DNA of 64,000 nucleotides, taken from positions 744,001-808,000 of the forward strand of contig NZ_CP170485.1 in assembly GCF_052055585.1 (NCBI RefSeq), given 5' to 3'. Under the pieces are notes generated by a model that was not told where the DNA came from, did no database searches, and worked only from the letters and a program-made list of their open reading frames with translations. Of the stretch, positions 1 through 9,800 are shown piece by piece (position 1 is the stretch's first letter; every line of letters begins with the position of its first letter). Both the position numbers and the translations under genes were made by a program. The DNA is from Oceanicaulis sp052055585. Lineage in GTDB: Bacteria > Pseudomonadota > Alphaproteobacteria > Caulobacterales > Maricaulaceae.

Positions 1-518
1 ATATCCACATCACGAAAGCGCGGGAAATACGGGTGCGCCTTGAGCCGTACGCCATCAGGCAGGAAGTCGCCCGGCAGGGTGAAGCCGACGCCCAGACAGC
101 GCTCTGGAGGCGCGCCCGCCTTTTTCAGGAGGTCCGGGATCAGCGCTTTGACCTGCGCAGAAATCTCCGCAGGATCAGGGTCTTCACTGGACAGCCGGAC
201 GCTCTGATGGGCGAGCATTTGCCCCTTCAGGTCCACGGCTCCGGCCTCGACGAAGGCGTGGGAGAAGTTTACCCCGATCGAAAAGGCGCCGCGGCGGTTG
301 ATGGACAGAGGGCGCGCGGGTTGTCCCCGCGCGCCGCTGCGCTCCACCGTCTCGGTGACCAGGTTTCTTGCGGCCAGATCGCGCGCCAGCCCGGTCACCG
401 CCGCAGGCGTCATCTGCACCCGGTCTGCAATGTCCCGTCGTGCGATCGGGCCAAAATGCCAGATCTGCTCCAGAACCCGTTTCTGGGAGGGCGTCAGATC
501 AAACAGCGCTTCACTCAT
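1..518 (-). CDS. ROK-family transcriptional regulator, 3' end cut by window edge
   Basis: Partial gene; about 172 residues are visible and the rest lies beyond base 1. The N-terminus reads as a winged helix-turn-helix (residues about 8-60, with QKRVLEQIWHFGPIARRDIA and VTGLARDLAARNLV), followed by the start of a ROK domain (RPLSINRRGAFSIGVNFSH, then LGVGFTLPGDF). ROK repressors such as NagC, Mlc and XylR sense sugars or sugar phosphates and bind AT-rich operators. The ATG overlaps the TGA of the upstream phosphodiesterase gene in an ATGA junction, so translation is probably coupled. With the nearby TonB receptor and GPH transporter it suggests local control of a carbohydrate locus; the ligand cannot be told from the fragment. 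Confidence 0.85.
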   Translation of the reverse strand, partial: MSEALFDLTPSQKRVLEQIWHFGPIARRDIADRVQMTPAAVTGLARDLAARNLVTETVERSGARGQPARPLSINRRGAFSIGVNFSHAFVEAGAVDLKGQMLAHQSVRLSSEDPDPAEISAQVKALIPDLLKKAGAPPERCLGVGFTLPGDFLPDGVRLKAHPYFPRFRDVD

Positions 519-1483
519 TCGTCGTGTCCGGGCCTGCAGTTACGGGGGCCGAAACGCGCGTCGAGATAGCTTTGCAGACGCAAGGGGCGACCTGTCATGA
601 TGACGTCTGCGCCAAGATCGATCAGACGGCCCCAGCCCGCATCCGGATCCACCAGGGAGACGGTGTCGGAATACCCTCCGCTCCAGCGCGGCTGTACGGC
701 GACCATCATGATCCGTTTTCCGGCGAGGCGCTCGTCCGCGCGGCCATCAATCCAGTTTTGCGGATCATCAATCACGACTTCGAACCCGACGGGTGCGTAG
801 GCGTCAAACTCATCCAGACGCTCGCTGAACGGACGGTCGGAATACCAGATGATCGGCATGTGCATCTGCACATCGGTCAGGTCGAGCCGGGAGATCATCG
901 GCTCCGACCCGGATCGGCGATCCCGGCCGACAATGTTGTCGGGGATCTTGAAGAACACCGTGTCCATCGCATCCGCCTCGCGTACAGCGGCGACAGCGGC
1001 GTTGAACACGTCGGTGAAGCCATGAAGGGAGTCGGTCTTGATCTCGAGATTGATCAGGAGATCATCGCCCGCTGCAGTCAGCACTTCAGCCAGGGTGGAG
1101 ACAGGCAGGCCGGTCAGCGCAGCGCCCGGTTCGCCAGTGCCTTCCCGCAAGTGATGGCTGCGAATCTCCGCAAGCGACATTTCGAAGGTGTAGCCATAGC
1201 CATCAGTCATCCGCCCCAGCGTGGAGTCGTGAAAGACGATCAGCTGGTCGTCAGCGGTCAGGCGAACATCAATCTCGATGGCTTCAATGCCGAGCCGGAT
1301 GCAGTCGCGGACGGCCATAGCCGTGTTTTCCGGCGCCTCGCCATGGCAGGCGCGGTGCGCGACGATCATCGGGCGCTCAAGCTCTGGCGCGCGGAACGCT
1401 TCCGACAGTGAAGACGGGCAAGATTGCGCCGCAGCCGCAGGGGTGATGGCCGCCATGGCGCACAGAAGGGAGATCCATTTCAT
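515..1483 (-). CDS. Secreted glycerophosphodiester phosphodiesterase
   Basis: 322 residues with a Sec signal peptide (cleavage near AAAAQS, residue about 20). It carries the GDPD catalytic signature: HRACHGEAPENT near residue 43, then the metal-ligand Glu-Ile-Asp in EAIEIDVRL and the catalytic His-Asp in VFHDSTLGRMTDG. The family hydrolyses glycerophosphodiesters to glycerol-3-phosphate and an alcohol, with a divalent cation. Export implies that it acts in the periplasm on lipid head-group debris. It is followed, with a 4-base overlap, by the ROK regulator, and preceded by the terminator of the TonB receptor gene, so it probably has its own promoter. The usual HRG at the start of the signature is HRA here; I do not read this as inactivating. 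Confidence 0.9.
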   Translation of the reverse strand: MKWISLLCAMAAITPAAAAQSCPSSLSEAFRAPELERPMIVAHRACHGEAPENTAMAVRDCIRLGIEAIEIDVRLTADDQLIVFHDSTLGRMTDGYGYTFEMSLAEIRSHHLREGTGEPGAALTGLPVSTLAEVLTAAGDDLLINLEIKTDSLHGFTDVFNAAVAAVREADAMDTVFFKIPDNIVGRDRRSGSEPMISRLDLTDVQMHMPIIWYSDRPFSERLDEFDAYAPVGFEVVIDDPQNWIDGRADERLAGKRIMMVAVQPRWSGGYSDTVSLVDPDAGWGRLIDLGADVIMTGRPLRLQSYLDARFGPRNCRPGHDE

Positions 1484-1511
1484 AGCAAACTCCTTATCGG
1501 GAAATCGGGTT

Positions 1512-1554
1512 GAAAAGAAAGACCGGCCGGAGCCTCAGGGGGGACTCCGGCCGG
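1512..1554 (-). terminator. Rho-independent terminator of the TonB receptor gene
   Basis: On the minus strand a 10-bp GC-rich stem (bases 1523-1532 pair with 1545-1554, CCGGCCGGAG/CTCCGGCCGG) with a 12-base loop is followed by a TCTTTCTTTTC tract. It sits just after the stop codon of the receptor gene, before the phosphodiesterase gene. Confidence 0.85.
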
Positions 1555-1565
1555 CAAGGCTGCGC

Positions 1566-4208
1566 CTAGTATTTGTAGATCAGGCCCACCCAGGCCGAGC
1601 GACCGTAATCGCGGGTCCAGGCTGTGCGTCCGTAGGAGAGCTGGCGGTCCTGAGCGTTGTCGCCGACATTGCGCGCTTCGGCGAACACCTTGAAGCCATT
1701 GTCGAAATTGTACCGCGCCCGCAGGTCGATCCAAGTCTGGTCGTTGATGTGCTCGTCAAAGGTCGGTGATGAAGAGCTGACCGAGATCAGATAGTCATCA
1801 CGGTATTTCCAGGCGGCCCGGAATTCAAAATCGCCCGGCGCCCAGAACACGGCCAGATTGGCGATGTTGGAAGGCTGGTAGAGCAGGCCGGACAAGTCAC
1901 GCTCGACCCCGTTGCTCATCTCGATAGTGAAGCTGCTGTCGATATGGGCGTAGTTGGCGGTGAAGCCGACATCCGCGAGATAGGGGCTGATCCAGTCCAG
2001 AGAGTTGATCGTTGCCCCGATCTCGATGCCGGACAGCTCGGCGCTGTTGGCGTTATCGGGCTGACGTCGGGTTTCAAGATATTCGACGCCGCCCACCATG
2101 ACATTGCGACGGGTGCTGCGGGTGAAGATCTCGTTGTCGATCTCCTTGGCGAACACGCCTGCGGAAATCACGCCGTCCACCGACGGCATGTAGTACTCCA
2201 CCGACAGATCGAAATTGTCAGACAGGCGCGGTTGCAGATCCGGATTGCCCGAGCTGATGGAGATGGTCTGCATGGTATCATCCATGCTCATCGAACCCAG
2301 CACCGCCAGATCATCATACTCGCCCCGGCCCAGCGTGCGGCTGTAGGCGGCGCGCAGGCGCAGATTGTCCGTCACATCATAAATGGCGCTGGCGGAGGGC
2401 AGGAATTCCTCGTAGCCGCCGCTTTCACGGACGAATTGCAAGGAGCGGTAACCAGAGGAGTCCACATCGGTGTCTTCATAGCGGACGCCCGCGCGCAGGA
2501 CGTAATTCTCGCCCGCATAACGCGCCTGCAGATAAAGGGCCGTGATGTCTTCCTGCACGGTGAACTCGCTGGACAGGCCTTCATCATCCTGGTCCTTGCG
2601 GTCATCCCACTCGGCCTGCGTCGCCTCAAAGAAGTTCAGATAGGCGTCATGGTCGATGAAGTGCTGGGGCGCGTTGGTGAACAGGTTCGGGTCAAACTCG
2701 TGGGCGAAGTCCAGCAAAGCCTGGTCCATCGAGAAGGCGCGGGTGTTGGCGGAGTTCGGCCGGTAGTCATGGTCAAACAGCTGGTCCTGGAAGCGCTCGT
2801 CCGTGCGATAGCTCAGGCCCGTCTGCAGACCCCAGCCCAGATCGCCGCTCTCGGCGTTGAAGCCGTAATCGAGCTTGAACTGGAAGGCGTCCTGCTCGTT
2901 GATATCCAGACGCGGGCGGTAGAATACAGCCGTATAGAGCGCGCCATTGAGATAGTTTTCCGGGTTGGTCAGGGTCAGTTGCGGGTACTGACCGGAAATG
3001 TCGTAGGTGAAGCCCATCCGGGTTTCGTTGGCCGTCGTGGTGTCAAACCGGATCTGGTAGAACGGGTTCTCGCGCTCGCCCTGGGCCCGGGTGATCAGGC
3101 CGGACAGGACGTGGTTCTCGCCCGGCGTCCAATCAAACCGCCCCGTGACGCTGGACAGCGTGTTCGTGTCGCCCTGCAGGAAGTACTGGCTGTACACCCG
3201 GCCTTCCATCACTTCGCCGCTGGTCGGGGTCAGATTGCCGGGAATATTTCCGCGACGATTGCGGAACAGCGCGTTGTCCCAGCGTTGCTCGGTGTCGGTT
3301 TCTTCAAACCAATAGCCTGAAATCGCGGCATAGAACGTGCCCGGGCGCTGGTATTCGAACTTGCCGAAAATGCCCTGGCGCTCGATCTCGTTGGTGTACT
3401 GATAGGCTTGGACGCCATGAGGAACCAGGGTGGCGCCGGGCTCTGCGTCTTCATATCGGGCGCTTGAAACCCGCGATCCGTCCGGGTTGAAGAAGTCATA
3501 CTCATTCCACGACACGCCCGGCAGCCAGGTGTCGTTGGTGGCGTTCAGATAACTGCCTGACAGCACCAGACCGAACTGGTCCTGATCGCCGAACGTGGTG
3601 GTGAAGGCGAAATCACCGCGCGTGCCCAGATCATGGTCGCCCGGCGCATCGGTATGATCGGATCCGCCCAGTGCGCCCCGTGCGGCGAAGTAGACGCCAT
3701 CGGTATTGAACGCGCTCCGGGTGCGAACAGCGATGTTTCCGCCCAGTGAGTTGCCGTCCATGTCGGCAGAGAAGCTTTTCTGAACTCCTGTGACATCAAT
3801 CACGTAGGAGGGGATGACCGACAGCTGGGTGGCGCGGCCATTATTGCGGGTCGAAGGCACGATCGCGCCATCAATGGACAGGTAGTTGAAGTCAGACCGC
3901 AAGCCGCGAATGACCACGAACTCGGTGTCCCCGTTGCGATCCTCAGTGGACACGCCGGCGATGCGGGTCAGGGCTTCAGCGACGGAGAAGTCAGGCAGGG
4001 CGCCAACATCGTCAGCGGTGATGAAGTCGGCGATGACATCGGCATCGCGCTTCTGTTCGACCGCGCGCTGGTTCTGCAGGCGCGCGCCGGTCACGACGAT
4101 GACATCCTCAACAGGCGTTTCGCTGGTTTGCGCGATCGCCGGGGCCGAATAGGCCAGGATCGAGGCGCCCGTCAGAAGGGCGCAGGCATAGGATTTTGAA
4201 GTGGTCAT
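1566..4208 (-). CDS. TonB-dependent outer-membrane receptor
   Basis: 880 residues. It has a signal peptide ending at AIAQ (about 27), a TonB-box-like EDVIVVTGARL, a plug domain (about 50-180, with VAEALTRIAGVSTEDRNGD and FVVIRGLRSDFNYLSIDG) and a 22-strand-type barrel ending in an aromatic residue (GLIYKY). The N-terminal plug resembles the Caulobacter-type receptors often tied to oligosaccharide uptake. A GGGGGATGG ribosome-binding site precedes the ATG. It is divergent from the GPH-type transporter across a 161-bp AT-rich region and close to a ROK regulator, so it probably imports a carbohydrate across the outer membrane using TonB energy. The substrate is not readable from sequence. Confidence 0.93.
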   Translation of the reverse strand: MTTSKSYACALLTGASILAYSAPAIAQTSETPVEDVIVVTGARLQNQRAVEQKRDADVIADFITADDVGALPDFSVAEALTRIAGVSTEDRNGDTEFVVIRGLRSDFNYLSIDGAIVPSTRNNGRATQLSVIPSYVIDVTGVQKSFSADMDGNSLGGNIAVRTRSAFNTDGVYFAARGALGGSDHTDAPGDHDLGTRGDFAFTTTFGDQDQFGLVLSGSYLNATNDTWLPGVSWNEYDFFNPDGSRVSSARYEDAEPGATLVPHGVQAYQYTNEIERQGIFGKFEYQRPGTFYAAISGYWFEETDTEQRWDNALFRNRRGNIPGNLTPTSGEVMEGRVYSQYFLQGDTNTLSSVTGRFDWTPGENHVLSGLITRAQGERENPFYQIRFDTTTANETRMGFTYDISGQYPQLTLTNPENYLNGALYTAVFYRPRLDINEQDAFQFKLDYGFNAESGDLGWGLQTGLSYRTDERFQDQLFDHDYRPNSANTRAFSMDQALLDFAHEFDPNLFTNAPQHFIDHDAYLNFFEATQAEWDDRKDQDDEGLSSEFTVQEDITALYLQARYAGENYVLRAGVRYEDTDVDSSGYRSLQFVRESGGYEEFLPSASAIYDVTDNLRLRAAYSRTLGRGEYDDLAVLGSMSMDDTMQTISISSGNPDLQPRLSDNFDLSVEYYMPSVDGVISAGVFAKEIDNEIFTRSTRRNVMVGGVEYLETRRQPDNANSAELSGIEIGATINSLDWISPYLADVGFTANYAHIDSSFTIEMSNGVERDLSGLLYQPSNIANLAVFWAPGDFEFRAAWKYRDDYLISVSSSSPTFDEHINDQTWIDLRARYNFDNGFKVFAEARNVGDNAQDRQLSYGRTAWTRDYGRSAWVGLIYKY

Positions 4209-4288
4209 GGTCCATCCCCCATAGGTGAAACGTCGCGGCTCCTGATCGACGCAGGCGGGGAGATATCAGCGGGTTGCGACACTTTTGT

Positions 4289-4306
4289 TTAAATCAATCA
4301 ATTTAA
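4289..4306. promoter_or_regulatory. Candidate operator, AT-rich inverted repeat
   Basis: TTAAAT-CAATCA-ATTTAA is a perfect 6-bp inverted repeat with a 6-base spacer, inside a markedly AT-rich stretch between the divergent receptor and transporter genes. ROK repressors (NagC/Mlc type) typically bind AT-rich palindromes, so the regulator at 1-518 is a reasonable candidate. No binding evidence; inference from position and symmetry only. Confidence 0.4.
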
Positions 4307-4369
4307 TTTAATATATCATCGAACCGTCATATCAGGCGCTTACACACGCTTTGAAGTGTGGGGGCGAGC

Positions 4370-5716
4370 ATGCAGGCGTCAGCTTGGCGGAATGAGGCGA
4401 AGGCGGCCGGATACGCCACAGGCAATTTTGCAAAGAACCTGCTCTGGGGGGCGGCGGACATCATCCTGCTGTTCGCCATGACCGACCTGGCGGGCATAGA
4501 CCCCGCTATCGCAGGGCTGATCCTGCTGGTGTCCCTGGTGTTTGATGCGGTTGTTGACCCGATGGTCGGGGCGCTGGCGGATCGTCTGCGCACGCCGTTT
4601 GGCAAGTATGGCGTCTTCATTCTTCCGGGCAGCGTTATGGCGTCGTCCTGTTTTGTCTGGATGATCCAGTCCGCCACCACGCCCGGGAAAGCCGTGCTCG
4701 CCATCGCTCTGGCGGTGTTCGCCTTCCGGATGACCTATTCGCTGATTGACCTGCCGCACAATGCCCTGATGTCGGTCGCGTTCAGCAAGAGCCGCCAGCG
4801 TGCGCGTCTGGCCGGGTACAGGTTCTTCTTCAGCTCGATGGCGTCCTTGTTGTTCGCTGTCTGGCTGGGGCCGGTGCTCGGCAGGCAGGGGGCGGAATCC
4901 GCGCAGGCGCTGCGCAGTTTCGCCTGGCTTGCGGCCGGCCTGTCTGCGCTGACCATGGTGCTCGCCTGGTCGATGGTGCGAAAGCCAGACCGGCAGGCCG
5001 TACGATCAAGGCGTCAGCAAGCCGGGAGCGAACGGATCGGTGACCTGTTCTCGAACGGTCAGTTCCAGCTCATTCTGGCTCTTGGCGTGCTGGGCGGACT
5101 TGGGCCGCCCCTCTTCGCCAAGACGCTCGCCTATTACACTGTCTATGTGCTGGAAGCGTCGCACCTGAGCACGCAGGCGCTGACGGCGATCACGATCGGT
5201 CAGCTCGCAGCCTTGCCGCTCTGGATCATAGCCGGTCACCGTTTTGAGAAGGCGCGCTTGCTTCAGGCGGCGTATCTATTGTCAGGCGCGGCATTCCTTT
5301 TAGCGAGCTGTCTGGGTCCGACCTGGCCGAGTGTCTATGTGCTCGGTGCGGCGTTGGGCGGGGCGGGATTGTCCGGCGTCTATTCCATCATCTGGGGGAT
5401 GATGCCGGATGTGTTCGACTGGCTCGAACACCGCACGGGCGCCCGTCATGAAGGAATGGGGTATGGCGTTGTCATCTTCCTGATGAAGGCGAGCAACGCC
5501 CTTGCGACGGGAGCGATGGGGCTCGCCCTGTCACATGTGGCCTACACGCCCGGTGAGAGCCAGTCCCCGCTTGTGGTCGGCGTGCTTCAGGGCGTCTCCG
5601 GGATCGCGCCGTTCATTGTGGCGCTATGCGCGGTCTGGATCTGCACGCGCTACCGCATAACGCACAGGCTTCAGGAGCGGCTGGCTTCAGGGAAGGCGGG
5701 ACGTGAGGCGGCATGA
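4370..5716 (+). CDS. GPH-family sugar:cation symporter (MFS_2)
   Basis: About 448 residues with roughly 12 membrane segments. Motifs typical of glycoside-pentoside-hexuronide transporters are visible: DAVVDPMVGALADRLRTPFGKYG in the first loop (the family's D-P-G-D-RT-GK-P pattern) and the mid-protein MMPDVFDWLEHRTGARHEG, equivalent to the conserved D-x-E-x-TG-R-EG region. The ATG at 4370 was chosen because GGGGGCG sits 6-12 bases upstream; a GTG at 4358 is an in-frame alternative. The product would move a sugar or glycoside across the inner membrane with protons or sodium. It is divergent from the TonB receptor, suggesting a two-membrane uptake route for the same substrate. Confidence 0.9.
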   Translation: MQASAWRNEAKAAGYATGNFAKNLLWGAADIILLFAMTDLAGIDPAIAGLILLVSLVFDAVVDPMVGALADRLRTPFGKYGVFILPGSVMASSCFVWMIQSATTPGKAVLAIALAVFAFRMTYSLIDLPHNALMSVAFSKSRQRARLAGYRFFFSSMASLLFAVWLGPVLGRQGAESAQALRSFAWLAAGLSALTMVLAWSMVRKPDRQAVRSRRQQAGSERIGDLFSNGQFQLILALGVLGGLGPPLFAKTLAYYTVYVLEASHLSTQALTAITIGQLAALPLWIIAGHRFEKARLLQAAYLLSGAAFLLASCLGPTWPSVYVLGAALGGAGLSGVYSIIWGMMPDVFDWLEHRTGARHEGMGYGVVIFLMKASNALATGAMGLALSHVAYTPGESQSPLVVGVLQGVSGIAPFIVALCAVWICTRYRITHRLQERLASGKAGREAA

Positions 5717-5876
5717 CTTGATGCGGCGGCGTATAAAATTAGTCCCCGTCCATCAGGGCTGAGCGTAGTAGGTTGCCTTTAAGTTTTTGTCAGGGCTGGT
5801 GTTTTCATCATGGGGGCAAGGGTGCTCTACTGTCGCTATTCCGGTTCACTCCAGTCTGGCTGAACAACTGAAATCC

Positions 5877-6692
5877 ATGCCCATCGACAATGCCTTTAGC
5901 GAGCGGATCTACACGCTCTGGGACGAATTGTCCGACCTTGGCGCCGCCAGAGCCGAAGAGTCGCGTCGATATCTTCTTTCCGAAGTCGCCGACATGGTCG
6001 ATGCGCGCCAGGCTGACTGGATCGGCGTGGTCCGTCTGTCCCAGACCATGTACCGGGATCCGATGTTCGGCTGGCGGCCCCGCAGCGTATTTGCCCTGCA
6101 CCCTGACCCCAACATTGCAAATGTCATCAAGGAGGCCTTCAGCCAGATGGAGCAGGGCGCTCCGGATGTCACGACGGTCCGCAATGCAGAGCTCGCCGGA
6201 ACCTTCAGGGCCTTCAGGCTGGATGAACTGGCGACGCGTGAATGGTACGAGGGAGAGGCATACAAAACCAATTACCGCGCCATTGATCGTCTTGATTCAA
6301 TCTGGGTTGGCATACCCGTAAACGAGGATGTGGAAGTCCAGATCGGGTTTCACCGCGCGCTTGATCAGGCCCCGTTTGATGACGGAGACAAGGAGATCGT
6401 CAGCCATGCCCTGCGCGGCATTCGCTGGTTCTACCGTCAGCAGATGCTTGCGGAGGGGGTCGGGATGGCGTCAGAACAGCTGACCCCGACCGAAGGGCAG
6501 GTCTTGCAGGGATTGTTGCGCGGGATATCCGAACGCGAGATCGCCGAAGAGAACAGCCAGAGCCCCCATACGACCCATGACCATGTGAAGCGGATCTATC
6601 GCAAATACGGCGTTTCCAGTCGCTCCGCCCTCATGGCCCTGTGGCTCGGGCGGCAAGCCCCCCCTAATCCGGGGATTCAATCTGATCGGTGA
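5877..6692 (+). CDS. LuxR-type transcriptional regulator
   Basis: About 271 residues. The C-terminal 60 residues form a LuxR/FixJ helix-turn-helix (LTPTEGQVLQGLLRGISERE, then the recognition-helix region around THDHVKRIYRKYGVSSRSAL). The N-terminal 190 residues match no sensor domain I recognise by eye; no receiver Asp or autoinducer-binding signature is obvious. The start is uncertain: ATG 5877 lacks a clear Shine-Dalgarno, and the frame stays open to a TTG at 5787, which would add 30 residues. It lies 109 bp upstream of the large autotransporter gene on the same strand, so control of that surface protein is plausible but unproven. Confidence 0.75.
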   Translation: MPIDNAFSERIYTLWDELSDLGAARAEESRRYLLSEVADMVDARQADWIGVVRLSQTMYRDPMFGWRPRSVFALHPDPNIANVIKEAFSQMEQGAPDVTTVRNAELAGTFRAFRLDELATREWYEGEAYKTNYRAIDRLDSIWVGIPVNEDVEVQIGFHRALDQAPFDDGDKEIVSHALRGIRWFYRQQMLAEGVGMASEQLTPTEGQVLQGLLRGISEREIAEENSQSPHTTHDHVKRIYRKYGVSSRSALMALWLGRQAPPNPGIQSDR

Positions 6693-6801
6693 ACGGACAA
6701 TAAGCGCCGGTAAAGCTTGGAGTTTTGCTATCGCTTAAGTGGTGATGCATCGGGTGTGCGCCTCAGGCGCGACAGCTCCGGGTCAACTTACCGGAGGTCT
6801 C

Positions 6802-9800
6802 ATGTCGCGCCACGCTCAGAACTCGAAGCTTGCTCCAAACCCGTGCGTGGGGGCGAACCGCGCCAAGCGCCCATTGCGCGCCTTCTGCCTGACGCTGCTG
6901 GCGTCCAGCGCTCTGGTCGGGTTCGGGCAGGCGCAGGCGCAAACCATCAACTCTACGGGCGTCGTCATCGACGGGGTCAGCGGGGGGGCGTTCGGGTCTG
7001 ACTTCTGGACCTCTTCAACCTCTGTCGGTTTTAGCGCTCCCGGCGAACTCACAATTTCGAATGGCGGCACATTGAGAGGACCGGCCGCGAGTTACGTGGC
7101 GCATGTCGGCAATCAGAGCGCTGGCACAGCGACCATTACGGGTGCTGGATCGCGATGGTACGATATCAACCAGCTCCGGGTGGGGTGGTCGGATACAGGG
7201 ACGCTGAATATTCTCGATGGGGGGGAAGCCAGCACCCGGGATGCTCGCGTGGGCGGTTTTTTTCGCGGGAACGGCGAGGTGAACGTCGCTAATCCCGGTT
7301 CGCGACTGCTGGTTTCCAACCTTCTCAGTCTGGGTGACGATAGAGATGCCGGAGGTGTTCTAAACATTACCGATGGCGGCTCCGTGACGTCCACCAATGC
7401 CTCGGTGGGTTTTGCCACACAGAGAGATAACCGGGCCACTATTTCCGGAGCTTCTTCAAACTGGACGGTGACGAGTGGCGCCATGCAGGTCGGCAGGGCG
7501 GGTCGGGGAACGTTGACGCTGACGGATGGCGGGACGCTGACCTCCGCCAGTCGCGTCGACCTCGCCTTGAGGGCCGCCGCCACAGGCACGATCAATTTCG
7601 GCGCGGCGGCCGGAAATCCAGCGCTCGCGGCTGGCAGTCTTGTCAGTGATGAAATCCGCTTTGGCGAAGGGGATGGTGTGATTGTGTTCAATCACATCGA
7701 CGCCGGTTTCACGCTTGCGTCAGATATCACTGGAACGGGTCGCCTCGAGGTGCATTCGGGCACGACGATCCTGACCGGCGTCAACACCTATACCGGTCAG
7801 ACAACCCTGTCCGGCGGCACGCTGCGGGCGGGAAGTGATGGCGCCTTTTCAAGCGGGGCGTCCTATGCGTTCACCGGTGGGGTGCTGGATCTGAACGGTT
7901 TCAACGCCAGCGCGTCAGGACTGAGCGGTACGAACGGGACCGTCCGGCTCAACGGAGCGGATTTCACGCTCAACCAGGCCACGGACAGCAGTTTTGGCGG
8001 CCAGCTGACCGGGACGGGGCGGTTTGTCAAAACAGGAGATGGGCGGCTGACTTTTACGGGTTCCAGCACGGCATTTGATGGAACTGTCGGGGTGTCGGGT
8101 GGTGTGCTTGAGCTGCGGAACAGTTTTTCGAGTGCGGGCGCCGAAATCGGGAGCGCGAACAGTCGGGTCCATGTTCTGGGGGCATCCGCCCGCTGGGCTT
8201 TGAGCGGCGCTCTTGATGTTAAACATTCAGGTGTCTTGCAACTCTCTGGCGGTGGCCTGGTGGAGGCCGCTGGCTCCGTCAATCTGGTCGATGGCGGGAT
8301 GATTGTATTCGGTGCTGATGCAGGTGAACTCGCGATAGGCACGGGCAAGTTGATCGCGCAGGAGATCCAGTTTCAGGATACAGGCGGCGATGCGCGAGGG
8401 CGTCTGGTTTTCAACCATACGGACGGTGACTTCACGCTGGCCTCCAACATCAGCGGCAACGGCGCGGTGGAAGTGCATTCCGGGACAACGGTGCTGACGG
8501 GGCGGAACACCTACTCGGGCGAAACGCGCGTCGAGGGGGGCGTGCTGCGGGCCGGCAGTCTGACCGCCTTCTCCAACAATAGCCGCTATGTACTCAATGG
8601 CGGCACGCTGGACCTGAACGGTTTCAACCTCTTCATGGAAGAGCTGTCGGGGACGGGCGGCACGCTGGCGCTGGGCGATGCGGGCCTGACGATCACTCAG
8701 GATGTGGAAACAGAGTTCGGCGGCGCCTTTACCGGATCAGGCTTTCTGGTTCTTGATGGCGACGGACGTATGGCGCTCACGGGAGCGACCACTGCGTTTA
8801 CAGGCGGGATGTCGCTCCGCAATGGCACGCTGGATATTCTCAACGGTTTCACAAGCTCCAGCACCTATGTCGGCGGGACTCCGGACCAGCCGGGGCATGT
8901 GAATGTCACCGGCGCGGATGCGCGCTGGGACCTGAACGGCTTCCTGGAGCTGGGGACTTTGGGGCCGGGCGTGCTCACCATTCGCGAGGGCGCCGTCGTT
9001 TCTGTGTCAGGCCCGGTCACCCTGGCCGATGGCGGGGTGATTGTCTTCGGCGCGGCAGCGGGTGAAGCGTCTGCGGAGACGGGCCAACTTCTGGCTGACG
9101 AGATCCGGTTGAGGAATATGGGCGGCGATGCGCGAGGGCGTCTCGTCTTCAACCATACGGACGGTGACTTCACGCTGGCCTCCAACATCAGCGGCAACGG
9201 CGTGCTGGAAGTGCATTCCGGGACAACGGTGCTGACAGGGCGGAACACTTACGCGGGCGAAACGCGCGTCGAGGGGGGCGTGCTGCGGGCCGGCAGTCTG
9301 ACCGCCTTCTCCAATAACAGCCGCTATATACTCAATGGCGGCATGCTGGATCTGAACGGTTTCAACCTCTTCATGGAAGAGCTGTCGGGGACCGGCGGAA
9401 CGCTGGCTCTGGGCGATGCAGGCCTGACGATCACTCAGGATGTGGAAACAGAGTTCGGCGGCGCCTTTACCGGATCGGGGTTCCTGGTCGTGGACGGGGA
9501 CGGTCGGCTGACCCTTGCGGGGGCGACCACCGAGTTCACCGGAGGCGCGCTGATCCGCAATGGCACGCTGGATATTCTCAACAATTTCACCAGCGCCAGC
9601 AGCTATATCGGGGGGGCGCTGAACGAGCCGGGGCATGTGAATGTCACCGGCGCGGATGCGCGTTGGGATCTGAATGGCTTCCTGGAGCTGGGGACTTTGG
9701 GGCCGGGCGTGCTCACCATTGACGAGGGCGCCGTCGTTTCCGTGACAGGCCCGGTCATGTTGGCCGATGGCGGTGTCATCAATATCGGCGCCGCAGCGGG

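Noticed and set aside
1944..3320. A 458-codon open frame on the plus strand, opposite the TonB receptor
   Set aside because: It is fully antisense to a well-supported receptor gene, and its translation has no domain or sensible composition. High GC keeps such frames open.
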